Assembly: GCA_015852425.1 (NCBI GenBank)
Contig: JAAAIG010000192.1
Location: 2,884 to 51,296 of the forward strand
DNA: 48,413 bases
Direction of reading: 5' to 3'
From: Gryganskiella cystojenkinii
Lineage: Eukaryota; Mortierellomycota; Mortierellomycetes; Mortierellales; Mortierellaceae
The notes below the pieces were generated by a model. That model saw nothing but the letters and a program-made list of their open reading frames with translations, was not told the origin of the DNA and made no database searches. Shown here one piece after another: positions 12,099-22,959 of this stretch (the stretch's first letter is position 1; the number at the start of each line of letters is the position of its first letter). The position numbers and the translations under genes are program-made.

Positions 12099-13567
12099 AT
12101 GGAGTCGATCGCACAATACCTCCCATCCAAGATGCCACAGGATCTCTTCATCGACTTTGCCAGGTCCTTTGGCGTTCTTGCCGCCCCTTACGTCGACCCT
12201 CTTGAGGATGCGATCGCGACCCAGTTGGAGACCTACTTCCCTACTTTGGTTCATCACTACCGTGGATTCTTGGTCGCGGTCGAGTCTCCTCTCGTTGCTG
12301 AGCTGCCTCTTATGAACCCCTTCCACGTCCTCTTGATCGTCCTCGCCTACTTGATCACGGTCTTTTTGGGCATGCAGATCATGAAGAACTTTAACCGGTT
12401 CGAGATTAAAACGTTTTCCTTGTTCCATAACTTTTGCTTGGTCTCGATCAGTGCCTACATGTGCGGTGGTATTCTCCTGGAGGCTTACAAGTCCAACTAC
12501 TCGCTCTTTGAGAACATGGCCGATCACTCCACCAAGGGTTTCCCTGTAAGTTTAACTCTTCTTTACTATTACTTTTTGCTGTTGTTGTTCTTGTTGTTGT
12601 TTTGGTGTGTTTTTTTTTGGTAAATGTTTCGGTGAGAAGTTCGTTGAGCAAGTTCGGTGGACTCTTTTTCTCTTCTCTTTTTTTTTATTTTGAGTTTCTT
12701 TTTCCATTATCGGAGGATATATTTTTCGTGGGGGGGAAGTCGGAAAATCATAGAAGCATAAACGTTCTCAATCAAGGTCGTTTGACAGAGGAATGATTTT
12801 CTACCAGGAGAAGACTTCAGTCGATTACCCTTACCAAACATCGATCATGGCTTTCAGGAACGAAACTTCAGAGGCGTAATGAGACCAAGGCAGTTGCCAT
12901 CTTCACACGGAGTGTCCTTCAGCCAATCGTGTCCTTCCAACAAAACAGATATTCACTGCCACGAACTCAACAGACCTGAAAGTGGGAAAGCGGAAGGGGG
13001 GGCGGTTATTCCTTGTTTTCACTGGACCGTTGACACTTGAAAACATAAGGAATATTTTTTTTTTGTTTGACGCACAGGAACCAAAATAACCCCCCTTATC
13101 AGGAACAGCTCGGAAATTTCATGACAAACGGGACAACAAAACAAAACAGAGACTTGTTCCCACGGACCTGCTTATCACCACACATCGCATGGAAAAAAGA
13201 AACAAAGATAGAGCGAACCCCCTTCCCGCGGAAACTTGGAGTATTTTCTTTTACTGACTTTTTCAAAATGACTGACAACATATCTTTTTTTTTAAATTTT
13301 CTATTCCGATATGTAGATGGCCAAGTTGATCTGGCTCTTCTATTTCTCCAAGATTATGGAGTTTGTTGACACCATGATCATGGTTTTGAAGAAGAACAAC
13401 CGCCAGATCTCCTTCTTGCATGTTTACCATCACAGCTCCATCTTTTCCATCTGGTGGTTGGTCACCTTCGTTGCCCCCAACGGCGAAGGTAAAAAAATAA
13501 GACATGGAGTCCAAAACATGGAGCATATTGATGAACTGGACGGTTTTCGTCTCTAACTCTCATTCAA

Positions 13568-13604
<37 letters not shown>

Positions 13605-13954
13605 GAAACCTAACAGCCTACTTCTCAGCCGCCTTGAACTCGTTCATCCACGTCATTATGTACGGATACTACTTCTTCTCGGCTTTGGGATTCAAGCAGG
13701 TCTCGTTCATCAAGTTCTACATTACGCGTTCGCAAATGACCCAGTTCTGCATGATGTCGATCCAGTCTTCCTGGGACATGTATGCGATGAAGGTCCTCGG
13801 ACGTCCCGGATACCCATTCTTCATCACAGCGCTTCTCTGGTTCTACATGTGGACCATGCTCGGTCTCTTCTTCAACTTTTACCGCAAGAACGCCAAGGCT
13901 GCCAAACTCGCCAAGGCCGAGGCCGCCAAGGAGAAATCCAAGAAGTTGCAGTAA
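12099..13954 (+). CDS. GLELO: ELO-family PUFA elongase (Mortierella GLELO type)
   Basis: ER membrane 3-ketoacyl-CoA synthase that condenses malonyl-CoA with C18 polyunsaturated acyl-CoA, the step from gamma-linolenate to dihomo-gamma-linolenate on the route to arachidonic acid. Exons 12099..12545, 13317..13488 and 13617..13954 give 318 aa, equal to the M. alpina protein as I remember it. Visible features: MESIAQYLPSKMPQDLF start, KNFNRFEIKTFSLFHNF, the KxxExxDT-like KIMEFVDTMIMVLKK, the histidine box HVYHH at 184-188, NSFIHVIMYGYYF, and a Lys/Ala-rich C-terminus (AKEKSKKLQ), perhaps an ER-retention tail. About seven membrane segments are expected. Intron 1 is unusually long (771 bp). Intron 2 has a 29-nt CT repeat before the acceptor. 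The reading frame stays open upstream to an ATG at 11880, but the family starts at MESIA. Confidence 0.95.
13576..13604 (+). repeat. (CT)n microsatellite inside elongase intron 2
   Basis: An uninterrupted CT dinucleotide run of 29 nt ends 12 nt before the AG acceptor of exon 3, so it also serves as the polypyrimidine tract. Confidence 0.95.
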
Positions 13955-14074
13955 AGAAGACAAAACCTTTCGATTTTGTTTCCTTTTCTATCTCCCACTC
14001 TTATGTTTCTTTAGCGGAAAAAAAAGGATCATCGCAAAGGTTTCGCCCCTTTTTTTGTCGATGGTCTTTTCTCA

Positions 14075-14080
14075 AATAAA
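14075..14080 (+). terminator. AATAAA polyadenylation signal of the elongase gene
   Basis: Canonical AATAAA about 120 nt after the stop codon, in the convergent gap to the transporter gene (13955-14303, no gene seen). Confidence 0.55.
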
Positions 14081-14303
14081 GCTGTCACCCCGATTTTTGC
14101 ATTTCTTATTTACAACACAAGACACGCTCTCGACTCTTTTCGTTTGGATGGAAGGTCGGTTTTGTTTTTAAATAATAATGAAATATAATAATATATACAA
14201 GGATTGATCGTTTCGTTCACAGGGGGAACAGAAACACTGGGTTAGCAGGCAGTCCCTGGTTGGACCATGCCGCTGTAATAGATGAATGAGTTTGGCACGT
14301 TTT

Positions 14304-16207
14304 CTAATAGCTGTAGACAAAGTCCAGACGATCATCACCGATATCGGCCGTAGTATCGTTATAATGTTTCCAGTCCTCCGCGGTCCAGTCTTTGGTGATC
14401 TTGGCCCGCTTTGTGTTCAGGTGCTTGAGATGGAATCTCTGGAAGATAAAGAGGGACATAGTAATGACCAGGGAACCAACAAGAATCCACATGCCGCCGA
14501 TGAAACGAGGTGCATACTTTGCGCGGAAGACGTTTGAACCGGCAATGGCAGTAAGGTTGACTGACATAATGTACATTGCCAACGCGATCGTGCGTTTGCC
14601 CACTGGAGCAGTGTTTCCGGCGATCCATGCGGCCTGTTTTATAAGAAAATAAAGAAGAGAAGGGTTAGATATTAGTCTCTGTTCACGGGCACACACGAAC
14701 GATAAGAAAGGTTTGTAAGAGAACAATAGCTTACGTTGACAGGATGCCAGCAGGTGAGTCCACCCATGGTGAATATTAAGGCAATGTAAAGACTGTACTT
14801 GCTGCAGTCCAGAGGGAGCAGGGCCAAAGAAGCAACGCACACAGCGAAGTAAAGTGTCGCAGCTAAAAGTCGAGAGAAATGGTAGGTACAAAGTTAATGT
14901 GTGTGAAAATTGGTTTCGAAAATGAGCCCTAATTATGTTCGAAGCCGTCATATTACCAAAACCATGGAAGGCACACTCGTTGTGCTTATCGGACGAATAA
15001 CTGACAATCGACATGACCACGAACGACATGGCATAGCCGGGGATGGTCATCAAGTTGGACTTCAACGCATCAAAACCCAACATCTTCAGGATCAGGGGAG
15101 CGAATCCACCGATGGGAGTCGAGGGCAGCAATCCAAAGAAACCAATCAGGATATTGGGCCAGACCTTTGGGGACGAGACCGCCCTCCAGACATCGGCTTT
15201 GGGGACGACCTTCTTGGACGGGTCGGCCTTACTGGGATCATCCCGGATCAGACGTGTGACCGCGATCAGTTCCTGGCGTTCGGTCAAATAACCTCGGAAA
15301 CGAAGGAACCCAGGCGTATTGGTGGGACCCTCAGGCAAGATAAAGAAAGAGAGGATACCGATTACAGACGTGGCGAGACCCTCGATCAAGAACAACCATT
15401 TCCAACCCGCCAAACCGGCAACACCACGCATGTGTAGGATAAAATAGGCAAAAACACCGGCACAAGAATTAGCGAGCGACAAGGTGGACCAAAAGATGGA
15501 GAGTCTCAAAGCCATCTCCTCACGCTTGTAATAGGTAGTCAGGTAGATGGCGATACCGGGAATATAACCGGCCTCAAACATGCCAACGAGGGCACGGCAA
15601 ATAAAGAAGGTGAGACGGTCCTTGAGAAAGACCTGAGCTGCGGTAGAAAGACCCCAAAAGAACATCAAAAACGGAATCCAGCGATGAGGGCCGAGACGAC
15701 GGATAATCATGTTGGAGGGAATCTCAAAGAAACAGAAAAAGATCACAAAGACGGTTGTACCCATCGTGATCGTGTTCAGGTCGACATTAAGATCGACCAT
15801 CAGATTATCCGTCAGGGCGTTCGACATGTTGCCGCGGTCCAATTGCAGGAAGAAAACTAAGAGAAAATGCGGAAGAAAGGGTATAAAGGTAACCCATTCC
15901 TGTTAGGTTATGCGGTTGAAATCATACTTTACCCAAGAAAAAAAAAAAAAAGAAACTGAAGCTTACACATAACGCCGATCCAAGAGAGCACTTTTAAATC
16001 GAATATCCGAACGATTTCTTTCTCCTCTTCGGCGGTCCAGGTCAGGTCATGATCATAATGAGGGTTCGAGGCACCCAAGGCTCGGAGCTTTTCATCAGGG
16101 GAATCAGGATTGGCACTTAGAGTGGAAGCGATACTATAGCCGCCGCTGCCTTCCTTTTCGAGATCTTGCTTGTGGTGGTGTTCGTGAACGTCTTGCTTGT
16201 CGGACAT
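14304..16207 (-). CDS. MFS transporter, anion:cation symporter type (Dal5/Tna1-like)
   Basis: Plasma-membrane permease for a small organic anion. Fungal relatives carry allantoate, nicotinate, pantothenate or biotin, and the substrate here cannot be read from sequence. Minus-strand exons 16207..15967, 15856..14957, 14862..14735 and 14633..14304 give 532 aa with matching phases. A hydrophilic N-tail with a His-rich patch (HEHHHKQD) leads to WTAEEEKEIVRIFDLKVL. Then come LQLDRGNMSNAL (TM1 motif of this family), EIPSNMIIRRLGPHRWIP, the CRALVGMFEAGYIPGI signature, LTTYYKREEMALRLSIFWS and WKWLFLIEGL. The second half includes GFDALKSNLMTIPGYA and a final WTAEDWKHYND tail. About 12 membrane segments are present. 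The assembly gap lies 30 bp upstream of the start codon, so the promoter is partly missing. Confidence 0.9.
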
Positions 16208-16225
16208 GATGAGGTGGTTGTCGAT

Positions 16226-16237
16226 GGGGGGGGGGGG
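16226..16237. repeat. Poly-G tract bordering the assembly gap
   Basis: Twelve G residues run directly into the N block, just upstream of the transporter start. The homopolymer is a likely cause of the failed assembly. Confidence 0.9.
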
Positions 16238-16401
16238 NNNNNNNNNNNNNNNNNNNNNNNNNNNNNNNNNNNNNNNNNNNNNNNNNNNNNNNNNNNNNNN
16301 NNNNNNNNNNNNNNNNNNNNNNNNNNNNNNNNNNNNNNNNNNNNNNNNNNNNNNNNNNNNNNNNNNNNNNNNNNNNNNNNNNNNNNNNNNNNNNNNNNNN
16401 N
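16238..16401. other. Assembly gap (164 N)
   Basis: Unresolved bases in the 5' region of the transporter gene. No feature can be called across it, and an upstream non-coding exon or promoter element could be hidden here. Confidence 0.99.
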
Positions 16402-18208
16402 TACTATTGCAGCGGCAGTGATACAGTGAAAGGTGAAGGTCTGTACCACACGCGACTTTATTCCGAGCTTTCGTGGGGGAGCGTTTTGGCTGGTGCAAGG
16501 AAAAGAGACCGGTCGAGGTTTCGATGAAAGAAAATGAAAAGACAATTCTAGACCGTTGAGGATGATACATTATCCTCGTTTTACTCCCCCCTTTCTTTCC
16601 GTCAAAAAGGGTTGTTAGTAGGGACAAAGGTACCTGGGACAGGTGCAGGGGAAAGAGGGGAATCATGGTCAACGTATATGTGCAGAGAGGGAGTGATATG
16701 ACGATTTCTGCTATTTGTTTGGATGATGCCATGCCCTCCGATAAAATGTGATAAAAAAAATGACACTTGATTTACTGATGAAGGCGACAAGGCACACTCT
16801 GTGAACAGCTGCTTATTGAACTCGATTAGGTTGTGTGGAGCAGAAGAGAAAGCACTGTAATAACCTGTTTCTGGCAAGGGAGATGGACGAGTTTAACATT
16901 GGACGAAAAAGAAAGGAGATAAAAATTGCGCGCTGGCCACCGGTCAAACCTTGATTATTTTTTATTTTTTTTTGTGTAACGGGCTTTTTTGGTGAAAATG
17001 TTGCAATTTTGACAAAAAGACGCGTCTTTCTTCTCCTCTGCGACTAATTTCGGAAAGAACTTGACAAATTCGAACAAAAAATGTCGGGGGGGGGGAGCGA
17101 ACAAGGGACTTCCTCTTTTCTTGATCTGTCAACCGAGGAGTGAGATGTAGAAAAAGGAAGTGTCGAGGCCAGTCCAGACACTATACGATTGACGGTACGC
17201 GCTGTGTCCAGCATCGCGGTGATCTCAGTTGACTGCGTCAATGTTAACAATGCCTCCTCAAAACAGCCACGATGAAATATTCGGTACTGCGTTTCTTTTC
17301 TCATTTTGTCCATGCTCACTGTGGTTGAATTTGTTCAAGGTCAGACAGACGGTCCACACACACAGAGGGGAAAGAACTGATGTCAAATCGTGTCATCTGC
17401 ACAGTGATCGAGACGAGAGGCTTCTCTTTCTGTTGACCGCAGCGACACGAGAACGTGCTTTTCTCATTGAAGGCACTATTTGGTTTAACTTTTTCTCTGA
17501 TGACTGACGATCGTGGCCTTTGTCTCTGGCGCCATTGTGTTGTTTTCCGCCATTTCACCAAGATCGAATGCAAGGGCCTCTGTTGTTTCTGTTCGATAAT
17601 CGATGGAAGGCAATCCGTCCGGACTAAAGTTTCCCGAAACAATAAATGGCAAGAAAAAATTCCCCTCTCTATGAAATGGATGGTCATGACTCACGAGTGC
17701 AGTGACCAAGGTTCATTTGTGTCTTTAAACTCTCCAAGCAATCGAACAAAGGGCGATTAGTCTCTAACCTTTTTTTCGTTTGTCCTACGGTTCAATTTTT
17801 TGGAGATCATGTCGCCATTCCTCTTATCCTTGACGCGTCCTTGACACTTGGACCTTCACCCTCTCTTGTGAATATCAACGATATTCTGCGTTATTGCCAA
17901 AGCTGCTTTGCTATCGCTTGGTGGCGCTTATTTACTCCAAGTATTTTCTTAGTTTACGCACTATTATCATTGGAAAACAAATCCAAAAACACCATCATCC
18001 CAACATCTTTTTCTTATTTGCGAGATCGCCTCATTGTGACTATCATGTTTGCATTAGACCGATCGCTTTTTGCTTCATTGGGCGTTGCAGCACACAATGT
18101 CAGCTTTTTCCGTACATGTGCAAAACACAACCACACCTTGTCCTTCTCTTGGTGTTCATGCTGAACATTCATCCGGAGATGACGGGTAAACAATTCCCTT
18201 TCTGGCTT
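16402..18208. other. Intergenic, transporter promoter side and upstream of dioxygenase 1
   Basis: About 1.8 kb with no recognisable gene on either strand. Open frames of up to 124 codons have no family resemblance. The region contains a 10-nt poly-G tract at 17086-17095 and A/T-rich runs near 16950-17000. Confidence 0.55.
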
Positions 18209-18218
18209 TATATAAAAG
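18209..18218 (+). promoter_or_regulatory. TATA box of dioxygenase gene 1
   Basis: TATATAAAAG about 110 bp before the ATG at 18326, followed by a C/T-rich leader. The spacing is almost the same as for the LPMO-b gene (26607) and similar to dioxygenase gene 2 (29064). Confidence 0.7.
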
Positions 18219-18325
18219 GGCCACCCGCTCGGATTCTCTTTTTTCTTCACCCGCTCTTAAACTCTTAAAGCTCATTTACCAAGAAAAACTCCCCAACTCT
18301 CTTCTTTTCCTCCACATAAAAAAAC

Positions 18326-19414
18326 ATGTCCGTCACTAACCTCACCACTGCTGAACGTATCGTCCTCTCCGCGACCGAGAAGGACGAATCTCTTTCTGAT
18401 CGCAACACCCATGCCACCCGCGTTGCCGGAAAGGGTGCCGACCCCGAGAAGAAGGCTCTCTTCGCCAATGTCACCAAGCGTATCGACTATACTCCCAAAT
18501 TCGGTACCGAGTTGCACGGTATCCGTCTCTCCCAGCTCACGGAGCAGCAATCCGAGGAGCTCGCTGCTTTGATCGCTGAGCGTGGTGTAGTCTTTTTCCG
18601 CGACCAGGAAGACTTGAACCTGGATGAGCATGTTAAGCTCGGCAAGCGTTGGGGCCCGCTTCACGTCCACCCTTTGATCCCCCACAACCAAGCCAACCCC
18701 GAGGTCATCGTCTTGGATTCTCGCTACACACCACCTGCTCGTTACAATACCAACAACTCTTGGCACTCGGATGTCTCGTTCGAGCCCGCTCCTTCCTCGT
18801 TCTCTATCTTGACCTTTGATGAGATCCCTGAGGCTGGTGGTGATACCGCCTGGTCGAACGGTTACGCTCTTTATGACGGTCTCTCGGACCCCATCAAGAA
18901 GTTCCTCGAGGGATTGACAGCAACCCACTCCTCGGATAACTTCAAGGTCCTTCAAGCTCTGACTGGTCGTAAGACTTTTGGAAAGTTGAACGACACCGAG
19001 CACCCCGTGATCCGTACCAACCCCGTGACTGGCTGGAAATCTGTCTTTGTCAACTCTGTCTTTACGCGAGAGATTAACAATGTTTCTCAGGCCGAGTCCA
19101 AGTGGATCTTGGAGTACTTGCACGATTTGGTCGCCAAGCGTCTGGATTACCAGGTCCGATTCCGTTGGGCCAAGCACAGTGTAGCCATTTGGGATAACCG
19201 TTCGTCCTACCACACTGGTGTTCCTGATTTCAAACCTTATTTCCGCCGTGGACTCCGTGTCACAGTCTCGGGCGAGGTTCCTTTCTTTGACCCCAAGAGC
19301 GGAACCCAAGCTCAGGCCTGGGAGGCTGAAGCCAACGCAATCATTGCCAAGCAAGAGGCCGCCGAGAAGGCCAAGATCGAGGCTCAGGGCAAGGAATCCG
19401 CCAAGACTGCTTAA
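18326..19414 (+). CDS. TauD/Jlp1-type 2-oxoglutarate dioxygenase, paralog 1
   Basis: Fe(II)/2-oxoglutarate-dependent oxygenase of the TauD family. Fungal relatives such as yeast Jlp1 hydroxylate alkylsulfonates to release sulfite for sulfur supply. Single exon, 362 aa. The iron facial triad is readable: SWHSDVSFEP gives H147 and D149, and WDNRSSYHTG gives the distal His at about 296. Arg in the following FRRGLRVTV (about 307-311) would bind 2-oxoglutarate. RGVVFFRDQ and GKRWGPLHVHP are typical family blocks. The C-terminus is an Ala/Lys/Glu-rich helix (AKQEAAEKAKIEAQ). Substrate is unproven. Paralog 2 at 29186 shares the whole length but has one intron. Codon use is strongly biased to C-ending codons, suggesting high expression. 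Confidence 0.9.
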   Translation: MSVTNLTTAERIVLSATEKDESLSDRNTHATRVAGKGADPEKKALFANVTKRIDYTPKFGTELHGIRLSQLTEQQSEELAALIAERGVVFFRDQEDLNLDEHVKLGKRWGPLHVHPLIPHNQANPEVIVLDSRYTPPARYNTNNSWHSDVSFEPAPSSFSILTFDEIPEAGGDTAWSNGYALYDGLSDPIKKFLEGLTATHSSDNFKVLQALTGRKTFGKLNDTEHPVIRTNPVTGWKSVFVNSVFTREINNVSQAESKWILEYLHDLVAKRLDYQVRFRWAKHSVAIWDNRSSYHTGVPDFKPYFRRGLRVTVSGEVPFFDPKSGTQAQAWEAEANAIIAKQEAAEKAKIEAQGKESAKTA

Positions 19415-19470
19415 AAATCTTAAAGGTGTCAACAATCTTCTGTAAATATTATTATTCGTAAAAATTCGCG

Positions 19471-19476
19471 AATAAA
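19471..19476 (+). terminator. AATAAA polyadenylation signal of dioxygenase 1
   Basis: AATAAA lies 57 nt after the stop codon in an A/T-rich stretch. Confidence 0.6.
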
Positions 19477-19692
19477 AACAAATTCAACTTATTTATATTT
19501 ATTAAAAACTGTTCACTTTCTATTTTTCCACGGTGTCTCTTTGTTTCTTTTCCTTCCATTTCCCTTTTTTATGGCCTCCATTCGTTTGAATCATTAGCAG
19601 CATCCCTTTATTCCTGCTCCTTCCTCCCCTGGTTCATTTGAATTGCTCGGGTTCTTTTTCTTAACCGCCTGCATTTTATTTCCATTCACAAA

Positions 19693-21641
19693 ATGATGCA
19701 GGCATCTGCATCCACTACCGTCCTCGGTCTTATTTACAAGAAAACCGTCGCCTCAGTTCTTGTCAAGAACACAGCTGCGCTTCGTCATTCAATCTCTAGC
19801 ACCCAGTACGCTTCTATTGTCATCGCCCGTAGTGTGGCACAGCAGACCAGGGATTTTTCTTGCACAGCTCAGGCACGCGATCAACGGCACGAGACGACCG
19901 CTATCCCAACTCCAGGGCACAATAACGGAGCCAAGGTTGGAAACAATGAGAACACGATCGAGCACCTCTTGTCAAAGACGCATCAGGGTGGAGCCGCATC
20001 GTCATCGTCAATATCGACTGGATCAACGACTGATGAACAAGCTTCGCCTGCGCCCCTGGACGGCATTCGCGTCTTAGACCTCACTCGCGTTCTTGGTAAG
20101 ATGTACTCGAGGTGTGGAGCAAAGAGAAGAAGAAAGAGTTATTCATTGACCTAAACCATCATTCAATATTCAAAGGCGATCCATGACTGATCATTGATTC
20201 TTCTCTCTGTCAACTCAATAGCTGGGCCATACTGCACACAATTGCTCGGAGACCTTGGGTAAAGTGACAAACTGCCGCTGCATGATAAAAAATCCCAGTC
20301 CTATGACGAAAACGAAAGTCGCGGATCAATTTAACCGCCCGCTTCGATTTCCCCACAAGAGAGAAACTTGCTCACTGGCGTCATTTTTTATTCTATTTTA
20401 CAACTCCGTATTAGTGCCGAGGTGATCAAGATTGAGAACCCCAAGGGTGGAGATGACACTCGAGCTTGGGGACCTCCTTTTGCCAAGAATGTAGATCCCT
20501 CGGATCAAGGAGGACAGGAGAGTGCGTATTTCTTGGGCGTTAACCGAAATAAGAAGTCCATCACGGTTAATCTTCGATCGGAAGAAGGACGGAAGCTGAT
20601 TCAGGACCTGGCAACCAAAGTCGACGTCCTGGTCGAGAACTATGTCCCAGGAAAACTGGACGAGATGGGACTCGGATATGAGACCTTGAAGGCATTGAAC
20701 CCGCGACTGATCTACACCTCCATCACAGGTTCGACAACTGATCGGACTTTTATTTACGCTCGATGGTCAGCGTAGATAAGCCAATAACTGATGACCTTAC
20801 TTTTTACTTCGTGCGCCTTTTTTTAGGATATGGACAAACGGGTCCATACAGGAACCGACCTGGTTACGATGTCATGATCGAGGCCGAGGCTGGACTTATG
20901 TACATTACAGGAGAAGAGAACGGAACCCCTGTCAAGGTCGGCGTTGCGGTTACGGATCTCACCACAGGATTGTACGCTCATGGAGCCATCATGGCTGCGA
21001 TCTTGGCCCGTTACAAGACCGGACGTGGCCAACATATCGATTGTTCGCTTTTGGAGTCTCAAGTCGTCACCCTGGCCAACATCGGAAGTAGCTATCTGAT
21101 CGCAGGTCAAGAAGCCAAGAGGATGGGGACCTCTCACCCTTCGATTGTCCCTTACCAGGTCATGCCGAGTCGGGATTCCCATATCATGATTGGCGCTGGG
21201 AACGATGGTCAGTTCAAGATCCTGTGCGCGGTTATGGGATTGGAGCATTTACCAGAGATGGAAGAGTACAAGACTAACAAGGACCGTGTCCGGAATCGCA
21301 AGGAACTGATCAAGATTTTGACGGAGAAGTTAAAGACCAAGAACAATGATGAATGGCTCCGAGCCTTGGAAGGCAGGGGTATTCCTTTTGCGCCGATTAA
21401 CAATATCGCTCAGACATTCCAACACCCTCAGGTGGTTGCTCGCGATATGATCCAGGAGATTGATCATCCGAAGGCTGGCAAGATCAAACTGGCAGGTATC
21501 CCGGTCAAGTACTCGGACACGAAACCTAGTATCCGGATCCCACCGCCAATGCTAGGACAGCATACGGAAGAGATCTTGAGGGATGTGTTAGGATATGACA
21601 ACGAACAAATCAAAGCACTCAAAGAGAAGAATGCTGTTTAG
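19693..21641 (+). CDS. SUGCT: Succinyl-CoA:glutarate CoA-transferase-like (CoA-transferase family III)
   Basis: Class III (CaiB/BaiF) CoA-transferase. The closest remembered relative is human mitochondrial SUGCT, which moves CoA from succinyl-CoA to glutarate in lysine/tryptophan breakdown. Exons 19693..20095, 20222..20258, 20415..20728 and 20827..21641 give 522 aa. Residues 1-55 are rich in Ser, Ala, Arg and Lys with almost no acidic residues, consistent with mitochondrial import. The catalytic domain starts at LDGIRVLDLTRVLAGPYCTQ and continues LGDLGAEVIKIENP, GDDTRAWGPPF, LGVNRNKKSITVNL, VLVENYVPGKLDEMGLGY and SITGYGQTGPYRNRPGYD. The catalytic Asp is most likely D295 in GVAVTDLTTGLYAHG. 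GSSYLIAGQEAKRMGTSHPS and PPPMLGQHTEEIL close the match. Exon 2 is only 37 nt. The acceptor dicarboxylate remains to be tested. Confidence 0.9.
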
Positions 21642-21969
21642 ATATATAGTACTTAGAAAGACAGACTTGACGAAGTCATGTTTAATACACATAGAAGCTG
21701 CGCGATCGATGAATGCAAAAATGATTTATAGAGGACGGAAGGAGCTCACTGTCCAGCAGCGAGGTTCCTTCCTTTCTATGGGGCTTTTATTTTTTTATTT
21801 TTTTGGTGTTTCTATGAATAGTCAAACAAGAAAAGAGAGGCGAGGAAGGCAAGGCAGGGTAGAAAGCCAAAAGCACTGGTTCATTGGTTCTAATCCTACA
21901 TTTGCCTTTTGCTCGCTCACCTCACCTCACCTCAGATGACCAAGAGAGCCATAACATATTTGGTATAAT
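21642..21969. other. Convergent 3' gap with a CTCAC tandem repeat
   Basis: About 330 bp between the CoA-transferase and LPMO-a stop codons. It includes T-rich runs near 21790-21805 and (CTCAC)3 followed by CTCAG at 21916-21935. No gene is seen. Confidence 0.6.
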
Positions 21970-22767
21970 TTACTTGCTCTTGGGAACCTTGACAGTAATA
22001 GCCTTGCGCTTGGCGAACAAGTCGCTGCGGTCGTCGGCCTTGGCGTCGCCGAACTCCTTGATCAAAGGTGATTGTTTTCCATAGTTGGCAATCAAGGGAG
22101 CAACACCCTTGATGGAACCACCGTTGGTACCCTTGATCTCCATATCAACACAGTTCGAGTATAACTCACGGTTACCGATGGCGTTGTTCCAGAGCCACTG
22201 GAAGACAACCTTGCCCGATGGGGCGTTCTTGGGGATAGGAACGCTGACAGCGTAAGATCCCGAGTTGGGGACGCCACGCAAGCAATCACGGATCAAAGTC
22301 TTGATGACGACCCAGGTCTTGCCGTTGTCGTAGGACAAAGCCCACTGACAGTGTCCACCTCCGTGAGCGGCACCAACGTTGTAAGTGGTCTTGATCGAGG
22401 AACCGGCTTTGACGACAGTACGCTTCTTCTGGACACCGGTGTGCTATTAGTGGGAAGAGTTATAAAAGATATGTGAGAAGGACGCAACGCAAGGAAATGA
22501 ACGTAAAAGAAAAAGGAAGCTCAGCTCTCAATACGTGCAGGCCCTTTTAAGGCTGTGCTGTAATACCTTGCAGATGGGAAGGTTTTGGGAATCGTGGGTT
22601 CCGATGGGGGTGGTGATGTCATAGTCGGGACCACCGGGAGCGACGGAGCATCCAGCGAAGGGACCATTGCGGGGGCAAGGAGACTTCAAGGAGACGTGGG
22701 CGTCAGCGGTCAAAGCCGAGATGCAGGCCAAGGCAACAGCCATGAAAGCAGTCTTCGAGAAAAGCAT
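21970..22767 (-). CDS. Secreted AA11-type lytic polysaccharide monooxygenase, paralog a
   Basis: Copper enzyme that oxidatively cleaves crystalline polysaccharide, chitin in characterised AA11 members. Minus-strand exons 22767..22567 and 22443..21970 give 224 aa. The signal peptide (1-23) ends ALTADA, leaving His24 as the mature N-terminus, as needed for the copper histidine brace. The second brace His is H94 in GAAHGGGHCQWALSYDNGK, and the axial Tyr is Y162 in NNAIGNRELYSNC. IPKNAPSGKVVFQWLW is the usual core strand. Cysteines pair-match paralog b. There is no extra C-terminal module. A TATA box lies 190 bp upstream. The alternative is another LPMO family with the same fold, but the GGxCQxxLSYDNGK and GNRExYxNC blocks favour AA11. 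Confidence 0.82.
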
Positions 22768-22951
22768 GTTTGTTGAAAAAAAGAGGTGATGGTAAGAGGG
22801 GGAAAGGGGAAGTTGCGTTAAAGACTCGAGGGAGAATGAAAGGCGATTTTTGATTGCTGTAGAAGCTGTGTGGGGTTGTTGGAAACGGGAAGGAAGCTGA
22901 ATGCAGTTGAAGGACAATGAAGAGAGAGGGAAAAGAGGGGAACAGTCGTCC

Positions 22952-22959
22952 CTTTTATA
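22952..22959 (-). promoter_or_regulatory. TATA box of LPMO paralog a
   Basis: TATAAAAG on the minus strand, about 190 bp upstream of the ATG at 22767, followed by a purine-rich (plus strand) leader. Confidence 0.6.
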
